Shown one piece after another: positions 1-8,824 of a DNA stretch of 64,000 nt. The number at the start of each line of letters is the position of its first letter. Position 1 is the stretch's first letter. A program made the translations under genes and the position numbers. Source of the stretch: Arthrobacter sp. NIO-1057 (GTDB lineage: Bacteria > Actinomycetota > Actinomycetes > Actinomycetales > Micrococcaceae); assembly GCF_900094805.1 (NCBI RefSeq), contig NZ_FMAT01000001.1, forward strand, positions 62,001 to 126,000, written 5' to 3'. Below the pieces are notes generated by a model that saw only the letters and a program-made list of their open reading frames with translations, made no database searches and was not told where the DNA came from.

Positions 1-804
1 CTCGGACGCAACGGTGCCGGCAAGACGACGCTGATGTCCATTTTGACCGGTCAAAACTTCCAAGACCACGGATCTGTGCAGGTCTTTGGACACGAGCCCT
101 TCGAGAATGATGCAACTCTTGCTCGAATTTGTTTCATCAGGGAATCCCAAAAATACCCCGATGACTTCAAAGTCCATCAAGCATTTGCTGCAGCTTCCCT
201 ATTCTTTGAGAACTGGGATCAGCACCTGGCCCAAGAGCTGATGAAAGAATTTGATCTGCCAGCCAAGCGCAAAATTAAGAAACTCTCCCGCGGTCAACTC
301 TCCGCGGTAGGAGTGATCATCGGCCTGGCCTCGCGAGCTGAAATCACCTTCTTCGACGAACCATATTTGGGCCTAGACGCGGTAGCACGGCAAATCTTCT
401 ACGATCGTTTGGTCGCGGACTTCGCCGAATATCCACGCACGATCGTGCTCTCCAGCCACCTCATTGATGAGGTCGCCAACCTGCTTGAACACGTAATCGT
501 GATCGACAAAGGCCAGATAGTTATCGACGCCGATGCCGAAGAACTCCGCGGCGCAGCAGTGACCGTCACCGGAGATGTTGCCAAAGTCCAAGAATTTATC
601 GGTACCGCGAAGGTCCTGCATCGTGATGCACTCGGTGCTCTGGCCAGCGTCACCATCGAATCCCAGCTTGATGCGGGGCGCCGCGAGCAAGCCAAGCTTA
701 TGGGACTCGATCTCAGCCCGGTGTCACTACAACAATTCGTAGTTCGTAGCTCGTTGAGTTCAGCGAGCGAAAGAGTCGATGAAAAGTCGGAGGCTTGGTC
801 ATGA
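1..804 (+). CDS. ABC transporter ATP-binding protein (5' truncated by window edge)
   Basis: The reading frame is open from base 1, so the true start lies upstream of the window. The first visible residues are the Walker A loop (GRNGAGKTT). The signature motif is the variant LSRGQ at about visible residue 96, followed by Walker B ITFFDEP at about 115-121 and an H-loop in LSSHLIDEV. This is the nucleotide-binding subunit of an exporter-type ABC system. Its stop overlaps the start of the permease gene by 4 bp (ATGA), so the two are cotranslated. The C-terminal 90 residues resemble the poorly conserved tail of YtrB-like ATPases, which often follow a GntR regulator. Whether one lies upstream cannot be seen. 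The substrate is unknown. Confidence 0.9.
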   Translation, partial: LGRNGAGKTTLMSILTGQNFQDHGSVQVFGHEPFENDATLARICFIRESQKYPDDFKVHQAFAAASLFFENWDQHLAQELMKEFDLPAKRKIKKLSRGQLSAVGVIIGLASRAEITFFDEPYLGLDAVARQIFYDRLVADFAEYPRTIVLSSHLIDEVANLLEHVIVIDKGQIVIDADAEELRGAAVTVTGDVAKVQEFIGTAKVLHRDALGALASVTIESQLDAGRREQAKLMGLDLSPVSLQQFVVRSSLSSASERVDEKSEAWS

Positions 805-1496
805 ACCGCATCATCAAAGTTGCCCGCATGCAACTGATCAACAAGGCCACTTTCATTGGCATTCCGTTGCTCATCTTGTTCAGCGCATTCCTTTTTACCG
901 TGGTGATCTGGTGGCTGGTCCGCCGAAACGATGCTGAAGGTATCCTCTACGGCGGCGGCGCTCAAGCCCCGATGTGGTACTTTCTTGCCCTGGGTATTCA
1001 AGCCTTGACCCTCACTTTCCCCTTCTCCCTCGGGATGAGCATTTCACGTCGGAGTTTTTATCTGGGGACATTGGCCTTGTTCGCAACCTGCGCACTCGTG
1101 CTCTCGGTTTTCTACTACCTCATGGGATTGGTAGAGACGGCTACCGGGGGTTGGTGGTTAGACGGACGCTTCTTCGCTCTGCAATGGATTTCCGAAAATA
1201 ATTGGTTCATTCAGATCATGTTCTACTTCGTACTCATGGTCTTGTTGTTCATGATCGGCTTCCTCATTGCCACGATCTACATGCGCTGGCGGCAGATGGG
1301 TATGGTCTTCTTCTTCACCTCGCTGGGCATCCTAGTCATAGGTGCCATCGCCCTAATCACTTTCACTGATACCTGGATGCAGTTTTGGGAATGGGTGATG
1401 ACGTGGAGCGCCGGTGGAGTGACGCTCTGGGGAGGCCTAGCCGCCGTATTGATGGCAGGATGCTCATATCTCACGCTACGAAAGGCAACTGCGTAG
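801..1496 (+). CDS. ABC transporter membrane subunit, six predicted helices
   Basis: A 231-residue hydrophobic protein with six clear membrane segments at roughly residues 17-40, 55-75, 85-110, 135-160, 165-190 and 200-225. It is the likely permease partner of the ATPase whose stop it overlaps by 4 bp. I chose the ATG at 801 because a CGGAGG ribosome site lies about 7 bases upstream; a TTG two codons earlier is possible but less likely. There is no FtsX-type extracellular domain. The family is not recognised beyond ABC-2-like permease, so the cargo remains open. A long hairpin just after the stop probably ends the transcript. Confidence 0.8.
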   Translation: MNRIIKVARMQLINKATFIGIPLLILFSAFLFTVVIWWLVRRNDAEGILYGGGAQAPMWYFLALGIQALTLTFPFSLGMSISRRSFYLGTLALFATCALVLSVFYYLMGLVETATGGWWLDGRFFALQWISENNWFIQIMFYFVLMVLLFMIGFLIATIYMRWRQMGMVFFFTSLGILVIGAIALITFTDTWMQFWEWVMTWSAGGVTLWGGLAAVLMAGCSYLTLRKATA

Positions 1497-1514
1497 TTGC
1501 ATAATCGACGAGCC

Positions 1515-1555
1515 GGTGCACGCTTCCCGTTCAAAAACGACGGGCAGCGTGCACC
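1515..1555. terminator. Hairpin after the ABC operon
   Basis: Two 16-base arms (1515-1530 and 1540-1555) pair with a single mismatch around a 9-base loop. It sits 18 bases after the permease stop and before the SRPBCC gene. There is no good T-run, so it could instead be a processing or stabilising element. Confidence 0.5.
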
Positions 1556-1677
1556 ATGTCGTTGTATCCGCTGGCACCCATGGGCCAAGAACGAACCTTG
1601 CTATTCTCGGTAAGTACCACGGCGAAAGCTGGCTTTCAAACCTTAAAGTCATGGCCCGTATCCCTAGGAGGACGTTC

Positions 1678-2178
1678 ATGAGCACCCGAGCAGCCGGAAC
1701 CCGCACAAGTCACGGCGCACTAGAACTCCGACGAACTTTTTCCCAGTCTCCGAGTGAATTATGGTCTTACCTCGTCAATTCCAAGCGTCTGGCATTGTGG
1801 TTCGGTACTTACAGCGGTGACCCGGATAGCGAAGCAGTGGATGTTGTATTGCTGGCTGAAGAAGGTGAACCCAGCGAGCAGGTGGAAATTCTAGAATGTG
1901 ATCCTCAAGCTTTGGTACTGAAAGTACGTACCGGCGAAGGGGAGGGGAGCTGGCAACTGGAACTACAGGTTCACACTGACGGGGCCGGCAGTGAACTCAT
2001 ATTCCAAATGCCCGGTTTAGTGCCCTCCATGGCGGGTTCGGTAGGACCGGGATGGGAGTACTACCTTGACCGTCTGACTGCCGCAGTCAGTGGAGGCGAT
2101 GTCGGAACCATCGATTTTGAGAAGGATTATTATCCGGCGCTGAGCGAATACTACGAGCAACTGTTTCAAGCGAAGTGA
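1678..2178 (+). CDS. SRPBCC (AHSA1/START-like) domain protein
   Basis: A 166-residue soluble protein with the AHSA1-like pattern: an N-terminal strand ending in LRRTFSQSPSELWSYLV, an early LALWFG motif, and a C-terminal helix with GWEYYLDRLTAAV. Such proteins form a helix-grip fold with a hydrophobic pocket and usually have no defined reaction. I placed the start at the ATG at 1678 because TAGGAGG lies just upstream. The open frame extends 54 codons further 5' but that part overlaps the terminator hairpin and looks non-coding. It is a single gene between two hairpin or gap regions. A second, unrelated SRPBCC protein lies at 56971. Confidence 0.75.
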   Translation: MSTRAAGTRTSHGALELRRTFSQSPSELWSYLVNSKRLALWFGTYSGDPDSEAVDVVLLAEEGEPSEQVEILECDPQALVLKVRTGEGEGSWQLELQVHTDGAGSELIFQMPGLVPSMAGSVGPGWEYYLDRLTAAVSGGDVGTIDFEKDYYPALSEYYEQLFQAK

Positions 2179-2349
2179 CATTTCGGACCTGATGCCCAGT
2201 AATATCTGACTTCAAGCTACGACATGCCCAGCGGTTATTGTGTTGATGCCCTACGGTCCAAATGCTGATTAGCTACAAGTCAACAACGCTTCTATGGCTT
2301 CATGCTGCGCGTCAAACCGCCGTCGAGAACTTCGGGAGGAGAGCCTGTG

Positions 2350-2412
2350 ATGCCAGAGCCAGGGATTAAGCGAGTAAGCTATTGGGCGTGGCATTGGACT
2401 TCACAGCAGTAG
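2350..2412 (+). other. Possible 20-codon leader ORF overlapping the exonuclease start
   Basis: A strong GGGAGGAG ribosome site at 2334-2341 points at the ATG at 2350, which is out of frame with the exonuclease gene. This ORF has 20 codons, includes three Trp codons (YWAWHW), and stops at 2410-2412, about 24 bases inside the exonuclease gene. The exonuclease start itself has no obvious ribosome site, so translational coupling through this leader is plausible. It is inferred from spacing only. Confidence 0.35.
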
Positions 2413-3389
2413 ATTTTGAGACAGCAAACGGTTTTATCGGCTCCGCCTGTTCGGTGGGCCTGGTCAAAGTACGTTCCGGAAAAATAGTTGAAACCGAACA
2501 ATGGCTGATGAAGCCACCTGAAGGTTTTGACCACTTTGATCCGCGCAATGTCTCAATCCACCACATCACCCCAGATATGGTCATTGACTCGCCACGCGTC
2601 ACCCAGAAACTCCCCGAACTTCTCGACTTTATCGGCCCTGATGTGCTGGTCGCGCATAATTCGGCTTTTGACTCGGGAGTCATTCGGGCAGCCTCGGAGG
2701 CCAGCGAGATCCCCGTGCCAGGAATTGCGCACCTATGTACTGTGAAGCTTTCTCGCAAAGCCTATGACCTGCCCAGCTATTCTTTGCCTTTTGTGGCTGA
2801 AGAAGCTGGCCACCCCATCGAAAATCACCACGAGGCGCTCGCCGACTCCACCGCTTGTGCCTGGGCCATGATCGACATGGCAGGACGCAGTGGTCTTCAA
2901 TCAGTTCTTGAAGCCGCGGATCACTACGGCGTGCGCTTGGGGCTCACCTCAGCATGGCAACCGGGCGATGAATACTCAAGAGCTACCCGCGATGCCCAAG
3001 GTTGGCTGGCCTCCGGACACCCATTGCCGCCACAAGATGCTTTTAATAACTGGCCTCAAGAAGGACCAAACCCTAGCCCTAATCCAGAAGCTGATCCCGG
3101 TCACCCGCTCTACGGGCAGATCATGGTCTTCACTGGCAATTTGGCCTTGCCTCGTCCACAAGCCAAGGAACTCGCTGCCGAGCACGGAGCCCAAACGGCT
3201 TCACGCGTGACCCGTGCAACGACCGCACTGGTCGTGGGGGATGGCTTTGTGCCTCAAGACTTAGCAAATGGTCGCTTGACCAACAAGGCAAAGCATGTGT
3301 TGCGCCTGCGTGAAAAAGGTCAGAAGGTCACCATCATTTCTGAAGGTGAATTCATGCAGATGGTCGGCGGGTTTGGGCTGACGGCCTGA
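2388..3389 (+). CDS. DEDDh 3'-5' exonuclease (DnaQ-like) with C-terminal BRCT domain
   Basis: About 333 residues. The N-terminal half carries the three exonuclease motifs: ExoI in AVDFETAN, ExoII in HNSAFDS, and ExoIII in HHEALADSTACAW, which gives the DEDDh His and Asp. The C-terminal part, from about residue 240 (MVFTGNLALPR), is a BRCT domain as in bacterial DNA ligase. This architecture is common in actinobacteria and suggests a repair or proofreading exonuclease rather than the replicative epsilon subunit. An in-frame stop at 2367-2369 limits the start to TTG 2382, GTG 2388 or TTG 2394; GTG 2388 gives the usual short N-terminus before the first strand. The gene ends at a strong bidirectional terminator and lies close to sbcCD. 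Confidence 0.88.
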   Translation: MALDFTAVDFETANGFIGSACSVGLVKVRSGKIVETEQWLMKPPEGFDHFDPRNVSIHHITPDMVIDSPRVTQKLPELLDFIGPDVLVAHNSAFDSGVIRAASEASEIPVPGIAHLCTVKLSRKAYDLPSYSLPFVAEEAGHPIENHHEALADSTACAWAMIDMAGRSGLQSVLEAADHYGVRLGLTSAWQPGDEYSRATRDAQGWLASGHPLPPQDAFNNWPQEGPNPSPNPEADPGHPLYGQIMVFTGNLALPRPQAKELAAEHGAQTASRVTRATTALVVGDGFVPQDLANGRLTNKAKHVLRLREKGQKVTIISEGEFMQMVGGFGLTA

Positions 3390-3403
3390 ACTATCGTGAC
3401 ATA

Positions 3404-3443
3404 AAAAAGTACAGCCGGCTCGTGTGAGCCGGCTGTACTTTTT
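3404..3443. terminator. Bidirectional terminator between convergent genes
   Basis: A perfect 18-bp stem (3404-3421 with 3426-3443) and a GTGT loop, with an A5 run on one flank and T5 on the other. It serves both the exonuclease gene and the convergent gene at 3459. Confidence 0.93.
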
Positions 3444-3458
3444 GGTGAGGGTTACTGG

Positions 3459-4397
3459 CTAGACCAGCAGAGCCATCCAACGATCGTGCAATTCAGAAAT
3501 GATGTCATCCAGGGCGCTGGCGGGGCGTTCGCCCACCGCTTCAGTTCCGTACACAGCAGCCAACAGTGCTACAGCGTAGGCATCAACTTCAGGATCCCTG
3601 TTTTCAGGATCCGACACCGCTGATTCAGGAGCCGCCTCAACGTCTGACTCGTCTGACTGCTCTTCTGCATGATCACCAAAGTATGCGTTGTAGGCATCTT
3701 CTGGTGAGAGCGAGATGTTCTCACGAATCTTGGAGACCACCGCACGCAGAGCGGAAGCTGAAGGGCCTTCTAGATCGACCAAGAGCTCGTCCCATTCTGT
3801 GGCTGACTCTTCGGAGCGTTCCATCGCGGAGCGAATGATTTTTGCTGCAGCCACCGCAGTTTTAGCTGCCTGAGCGTCGTGGGTTAGGAAGGCAGCTGCG
3901 CGAGCCAAGGTTTCCGTGGTGCCTATCGGTACACGGGCCAAGAGTGCGGTAATAGCTGCACGTGGCAACACGCCGGTTGAGTCAGCATCGGCACCGGTCG
4001 GGCGACCTGGCTGTCCCATATCAGCGCTGTTCAGACCCGAGATATTCTGCGGATCGCCATCAGCGATTTTTTCGAAGACCTCAACATTTGAGAATTCTTT
4101 ATCGATCCAGCGGCCCAGGGGTTCGGGCGCCCCGGCAGGGAAGCTGCCGGTAAGTTTCTTGTAGCTACGTAGCGCAGCAAGCCACATGCAGGCTGCTTCG
4201 TCACTGGCGATACCATCACGAGCCCACTCCAACGCTTCTAGCAGGCCGTCGGCCAGGTAGAGCGGGAGGACTTCGGTGGCGCCGGGGTCGATGTCGTCGC
4301 GGGCGTGGGTTGCGCCGTCGGCTAGGCCGAGGAGGATCGCAAACACTTTGTCTGAGTAGTTCTCTGGCAGGAGTGCAGATTCACCGGATTCATTCAC
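3459..4397 (-). CDS. ADP-ribosylglycohydrolase-like protein, apparently degenerate
   Basis: A 312-residue protein. The N-terminal half follows actinobacterial ADP-ribosylglycohydrolase relatives: an ILLGLADGATH segment where active members have a GLAxGDALG-type loop, then LADGLLEALEW, ACMWLAALRSYK, RWIDKE, and a SGLNSADMGQPGRP stretch. The segment that usually reads like SKGCGTVMRSAP is replaced by DSTGVLPRAAIT. The Asp-rich metal-binding motifs are not evident, and the C-terminal third is acidic. I therefore infer loss of hydrolase activity. The start is a GTG at 4397 with GGAG very close. The gene is divergent from sbcD with only about 50 bp between. The family call rests on pattern memory and is moderate; a hypothetical protein is the fallback. 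Confidence 0.6.
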   Translation of the reverse strand: MNESGESALLPENYSDKVFAILLGLADGATHARDDIDPGATEVLPLYLADGLLEALEWARDGIASDEAACMWLAALRSYKKLTGSFPAGAPEPLGRWIDKEFSNVEVFEKIADGDPQNISGLNSADMGQPGRPTGADADSTGVLPRAAITALLARVPIGTTETLARAAAFLTHDAQAAKTAVAAAKIIRSAMERSEESATEWDELLVDLEGPSASALRAVVSKIRENISLSPEDAYNAYFGDHAEEQSDESDVEAAPESAVSDPENRDPEVDAYAVALLAAVYGTEAVGERPASALDDIISELHDRWMALLV

Positions 4398-4448
4398 AGC
4401 TCCATTCTAATGTCCAAGTTGTCCCAGACATTGCATATGGTTGGAAAT

Positions 4449-5615
4449 ATGCGATTGCTACATACCTCAGATTGGCATTTGGGCCGGACCTTCCATGGTG
4501 CGTCCCTGATTGACGCGCAACGTAGTGTGCTTCAAGAAATCATCGATGTTACTGCCAATCAACACGTTGACGTGGTGCTGATTTCCGGCGATATCTATGA
4601 TCGGGCGCTGCCTCACGTTGATGCGGTGCAATTGTGCAATTGGGCGCTTCGTGAACTGCGGGTCACGGGCGCCACTGTTGTCATCACCAGTGGCAACCAT
4701 GATTCAGCTTCACGCTTGGGTTTTGGTGCGGATCTATTAGATAGCGCAGGGGTACACATCATCGCTGACCTTCAGCGCATGCTGAACCCGGTAATCTGCG
4801 ATGCCGAAGATCATCAAGTGGTCATCTATGGCATTCCTTATTTGGAACCGCGGATGGTGATGGAACAGCTGGGAGCGAGTAAGGCCAGCCATGAAGCAGT
4901 AGTGCAGGCGGCCATCGGTAAAATTGATGAGCATCTGAGTACGCTGAATACTTCCCACAAGCCAGTGGTCTCGATTGCCATGGGGCACCTGTTCGCAGCA
5001 GGTGGTTTTTCTAGCGATTCCGAACGTGAACTGAGTACCGGAAATCTTGATGTTGTTCCTGTGGAGCTTTTTGAACGCTTTGATTACGCCGCGCTAGGAC
5101 ATTTACATGGCCGGCAAAAAGTCCGGGACCATGTGCGCTATTCCGGATCACCCCTGGCCTATTCCTTCTCCGAAGTGAAACAAACGAAGGGATTATGGCT
5201 CATCGACACCAACGCCAAAGGCATTGAAAGCGTCCAAGAAATCTTACTGACAGTTCCAAAGAAATTAGCCGTCCTCAAGAGGAAGCTCTCAGATCTGCTC
5301 AGCGACCCTGACCTTGAGTACGCTACCGAAGCATGGTGCCAAATCACGCTTACCGATGCGCAACGTCCCGCCGATGCCATGAACGCTCTGCGGGCCCGTT
5401 TCCCGGACACAGTGGTGCTGAACTTTGCTCCCGACGGCGGTGCGAGCAGCGAACAACCGGCGACGTACGCAGAACGGATGGCCAAGGCAACAAGCACCCA
5501 AGACGTGGTGGGTGACTTCTTAGAGCATGTGCGTGAACGTGCTGCTGATGAAGCCGAACGTGAAGTCATAACTGCTGTTATTCGTGCTACAAGAGAGGCG
5601 CAGGTCAGCCAGTGA
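4449..5615 (+). CDS. sbcD: Exonuclease SbcD, Mre11-type subunit
   Basis: A 388-residue Mn-dependent nuclease subunit of the SbcCD complex, which trims DNA hairpins and ends in the cytoplasm. The calcineurin-like phosphoesterase motifs are all visible: the N-terminal HTSDWHLGR, SGDIYDR (about 46), SGNHDS (about 80) and GHLHG (about 216). I chose the ATG at 4449 because MRLLHTSDWHLGR is the conserved N-terminus; ATG codons at 4437 and 4410 would add residues without homology. The stop overlaps the GTG start of sbcC by 4 bp, so the subunits are made together in one operon. Confidence 0.96.
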   Translation: MRLLHTSDWHLGRTFHGASLIDAQRSVLQEIIDVTANQHVDVVLISGDIYDRALPHVDAVQLCNWALRELRVTGATVVITSGNHDSASRLGFGADLLDSAGVHIIADLQRMLNPVICDAEDHQVVIYGIPYLEPRMVMEQLGASKASHEAVVQAAIGKIDEHLSTLNTSHKPVVSIAMGHLFAAGGFSSDSERELSTGNLDVVPVELFERFDYAALGHLHGRQKVRDHVRYSGSPLAYSFSEVKQTKGLWLIDTNAKGIESVQEILLTVPKKLAVLKRKLSDLLSDPDLEYATEAWCQITLTDAQRPADAMNALRARFPDTVVLNFAPDGGASSEQPATYAERMAKATSTQDVVGDFLEHVRERAADEAEREVITAVIRATREAQVSQ

Positions 5616-8600
5616 GAATTCATAAACTCCAGATTCAAGCTTTTGGTCCCTTTGCACACAGCGAAGAAATTGACTTTGACGAACTCGCCGACGGTGGACT
5701 TTTCCTGCTTGACGGCCCCACTGGTGCAGGAAAATCAAGCATCCTGGATGCGATTTGTTATGCCCTCTACGGTTCACTGCCCGGAAGCCGAAGTGGCAGC
5801 CGGCAGATTCGATCCGACCATGCGGCCGCGGATCTGGCCCCTGAGGTGGTCTGCGAACTGACCATTGGAGACCGTCGTTTTGAAGTGACGCGTTCACCGG
5901 CGTGGATGCGCCCATCAAAGCGAGGCAAGAATAAAACCACAGAGCAGAAGGCATCGAGCCTCCTGCGGGAATTCACCCCGAATGGATGGAAAGAACTCTC
6001 CACCCGCAATGACGAAGTTGGGCATGTACTGGGCAGTCTTCTGGGCCTGGACCGGGAGCAGTTCACCAAGGTTGTGATGCTTCCACAGGGCGGATTTGCT
6101 GACTTCTTGCGGGCGAAAGCCAAAGACCGAGAAGAACTACTGGCGAATCTCTTTGACACTAGTGACTATGCGCGCATTGAAGAAGAATTCTCGGTGCGAC
6201 TGGCCGAAGAACGTAAAAAAACCGAGAGCATTGAAGCACGGATCAGTGCTACTGAAGAGTCTATTCATGCTGAAGCACGTTCCTTCCTCGCCGGACGAGA
6301 GCTGGCCAATTCTTATGAAGAACCGGAAGAAGCGACAGTACTATCTGGCGACGAGTATTTTGCCAACTATCGATTGAGAATCAGAGATATTCTTCGGCAA
6401 GCTGAGGCTGAGGCTGAGAAATTCAGTAAGCACAAGACACAGACCGAGCAACTGACTCGTTCAATGGAAGAACGTCGACGGGTATTCGCCCGGCTTGGTG
6501 AACTAAAAGCAATGCGAGAACGCTTTGCCCAAGGCCATGAGGATGCGGTTGAGGCCAGCAGAAAACTAGAGCAGGACGCCAAGGCTGTCTCGGTACGCGC
6601 GTACCTCGAGCAGGTTTTGGACGCTCAAACCTCATTGGAGCAATCTGCGCAGGCTTGGGAAGAACAACGACAGTGGCTCATCGGCGCCACCAATCAGCGC
6701 TGCGAACCGAACGAATCCAGTTTAGAAACCTTGCACAACCAGAGCCGCGAAGTTGCCGACGAACTGGCTATCGCGAAGTCAGTTCTGGAAGAAGAAAAGC
6801 GACGCGCTCCCTTGGCCAAGCAGGTAACCCAGGCCGAACAAAGCACGGCAGAACACGAGAAATCTCGAATCCAGGCAGAGACAGACCTCGCAGGGTTGAA
6901 GGGCGAACGCGAGTTGTTGGGCAGCGAGGACCTGAACCACGTTGAAGCTGGCGAAAATCTGCACGACGCCAAAGAGCACTACCAACTGGTGGAGGCAAAA
7001 ATTGCCCATGCCATCTCACGTGATGACCTGGAGAAAAAAGTCTTGGCAGCACGCGAAAAATTTAGTGCCCAAGAGCTGAAAACCGTCGAGGCTGAAAAGG
7101 GCTTGCTGGCTCTTCGCACTGAACAATTAGCACAAAGTGCTCTGCGACTGGCAGCCGCACTGGAAGAGGGGAAACCCTGCCTGGTTTGTGGCTCTGCTGA
7201 ACATCCTGCTCCAGCCCAAGCAGATGCCGATGCCACGCTGATTGATGATGAACAGATTCAAGCATCAGAAGCCCTAGTAGCTGCCGCGCGTAAGGAAGCG
7301 CAAAAGGTGGCCCAAGTACGTGACACCCTGATTGCGAAACTAGAATCTGCGCAACTTGCCGCCGGTGAGTCGAGCGTCGAGCAGCTGAGAACGGATTTGG
7401 CTCAGTCTAAAGAGCAGATGGAGCTTGCAAATAAACGACTAGATACGATCAACGCACGCTTAACAAAACTCGAGCAGCTACGCACCCGCATCGAACAGCT
7501 CACAGCTCGTGCTGCTCAAGCCGCTCTGGATCATTCCACAGCCCAACAAAACGCATCTTCGTTGGCTGCCCAGTTACAGCAACTTGATGCCAAACTAGCT
7601 GAAATTCGTCGGGGCAAAAAGAACCTAGCCGAACAGGTCTTTGAACTTCAAGAAAAAGCTACGGGACTAGCAAAGTCGGTGCAGTCCTTGCGCTTGCTGC
7701 TTGAAGCTCGTGAGCGCCTTAGCAAAGCGGAAGCAATCTGGGATCAAGAGCGTCATGCCGCTGGTTTTGAAACGATCAATGACTATGGTGAGGCGCTACT
7801 TCAGGTCGAGTTGCGTGAGCGGTTGCGACAGTTACAACGTGCAGATGCTGATCTGGCCAGCGCCATTGCCACGCTTGAAAAGTCTGAAGACTTCGCTACC
7901 GCCCAAGAACTCGAAGCACGTGGTGTTCAAGCTCCTAGCGATGATGAAATCCAAGAAGCACGTGATCAGGCGAGTGTCGCGGAAAAACAGTATGAGACTA
8001 CACGTGAGCAGGTCGTCGTGGCCGTAACTTGTCTGGAGCGCCACGACCAATCGGTGTCACAGCTACAGCGTATGCGATCAGATGCTGGACCGGTGATCCA
8101 GACCTACCGGCGCCTACGAGGGCTGGCTGAAGTCATTCGCGGTGGGGGAGAAAACCTCTACAAGATGACGCTGAGTACTTATGTGTTAGCCGCCAGGTTA
8201 GAAGAGGTTGCGATTGCGGCAACCGAGCGTCTTGACGCGATGTCGGGAGGCCGGTACTCGCTACATCATGATGATTCCAAACAAGGTAATTCAAAGTCGG
8301 GCTTGGGGCTTCGGGTTCTGGATGCATGGACAGGCAAATACCGTGAAACCCAAACTCTTTCCGGCGGTGAAACCTTCATGGCTTCCTTGGCATTGGCTTT
8401 AGGGCTAGCAGATGTCATTTCACACCACTCCGGAGCGGTAGACATGCAGACCCTCTTTGTTGATGAAGGTTTTGGATCACTGGACGCTGAGACCCTTGAA
8501 GAAGTCATGCAGGCCCTAGAGAATTTGCGCGCCGGTGGACGAACCATTGGCTTGGTTTCTCACGTTGCAGAGATGAAACAGCGTATTACTAACCGGGTGT

Positions 8601-8665
8601 CGGTTATCAAGACTCAGCACGGTTCAACCATCCAACGCGAAGGCTTAGTTATGACTGCGCCCTAG
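5612..8665 (+). CDS. sbcC: Exonuclease SbcC, Rad50-type SMC ATPase subunit
   Basis: A 1017-residue ATPase partner of SbcD. Walker A is GPTGAGKSS near residue 36. Long coiled-coil arms follow, with a zinc hook CLVCG near residue 522. The C-terminal signature is LSGGETFMASLALALG and Walker B lies in LFVDEGFGSLD. Length and architecture match the family. The GTG at 5612 overlaps the sbcD stop. No terminator is obvious directly after the stop, and the next gene, an MFS transporter, starts about 115-160 bp later. Confidence 0.97.
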   Translation: MRIHKLQIQAFGPFAHSEEIDFDELADGGLFLLDGPTGAGKSSILDAICYALYGSLPGSRSGSRQIRSDHAAADLAPEVVCELTIGDRRFEVTRSPAWMRPSKRGKNKTTEQKASSLLREFTPNGWKELSTRNDEVGHVLGSLLGLDREQFTKVVMLPQGGFADFLRAKAKDREELLANLFDTSDYARIEEEFSVRLAEERKKTESIEARISATEESIHAEARSFLAGRELANSYEEPEEATVLSGDEYFANYRLRIRDILRQAEAEAEKFSKHKTQTEQLTRSMEERRRVFARLGELKAMRERFAQGHEDAVEASRKLEQDAKAVSVRAYLEQVLDAQTSLEQSAQAWEEQRQWLIGATNQRCEPNESSLETLHNQSREVADELAIAKSVLEEEKRRAPLAKQVTQAEQSTAEHEKSRIQAETDLAGLKGERELLGSEDLNHVEAGENLHDAKEHYQLVEAKIAHAISRDDLEKKVLAAREKFSAQELKTVEAEKGLLALRTEQLAQSALRLAAALEEGKPCLVCGSAEHPAPAQADADATLIDDEQIQASEALVAAARKEAQKVAQVRDTLIAKLESAQLAAGESSVEQLRTDLAQSKEQMELANKRLDTINARLTKLEQLRTRIEQLTARAAQAALDHSTAQQNASSLAAQLQQLDAKLAEIRRGKKNLAEQVFELQEKATGLAKSVQSLRLLLEARERLSKAEAIWDQERHAAGFETINDYGEALLQVELRERLRQLQRADADLASAIATLEKSEDFATAQELEARGVQAPSDDEIQEARDQASVAEKQYETTREQVVVAVTCLERHDQSVSQLQRMRSDAGPVIQTYRRLRGLAEVIRGGGENLYKMTLSTYVLAARLEEVAIAATERLDAMSGGRYSLHHDDSKQGNSKSGLGLRVLDAWTGKYRETQTLSGGETFMASLALALGLADVISHHSGAVDMQTLFVDEGFGSLDAETLEEVMQALENLRAGGRTIGLVSHVAEMKQRITNRVSVIKTQHGSTIQREGLVMTAP

Positions 8666-8824
8666 GATTGGACTTGCCGCCTGGTGGTAGCTATCTTGAA
8701 AGTAGTGCCATCAGGCATGTCTGGGAAATTTTGTGCGTCGGGGGGTGTGGGACGACGCACGCCTCGTTATGGAGTTTTGTTGACTCAGCATGCGTTGTCG
8801 AATGAAAATCGCGAAGATCCGGCA

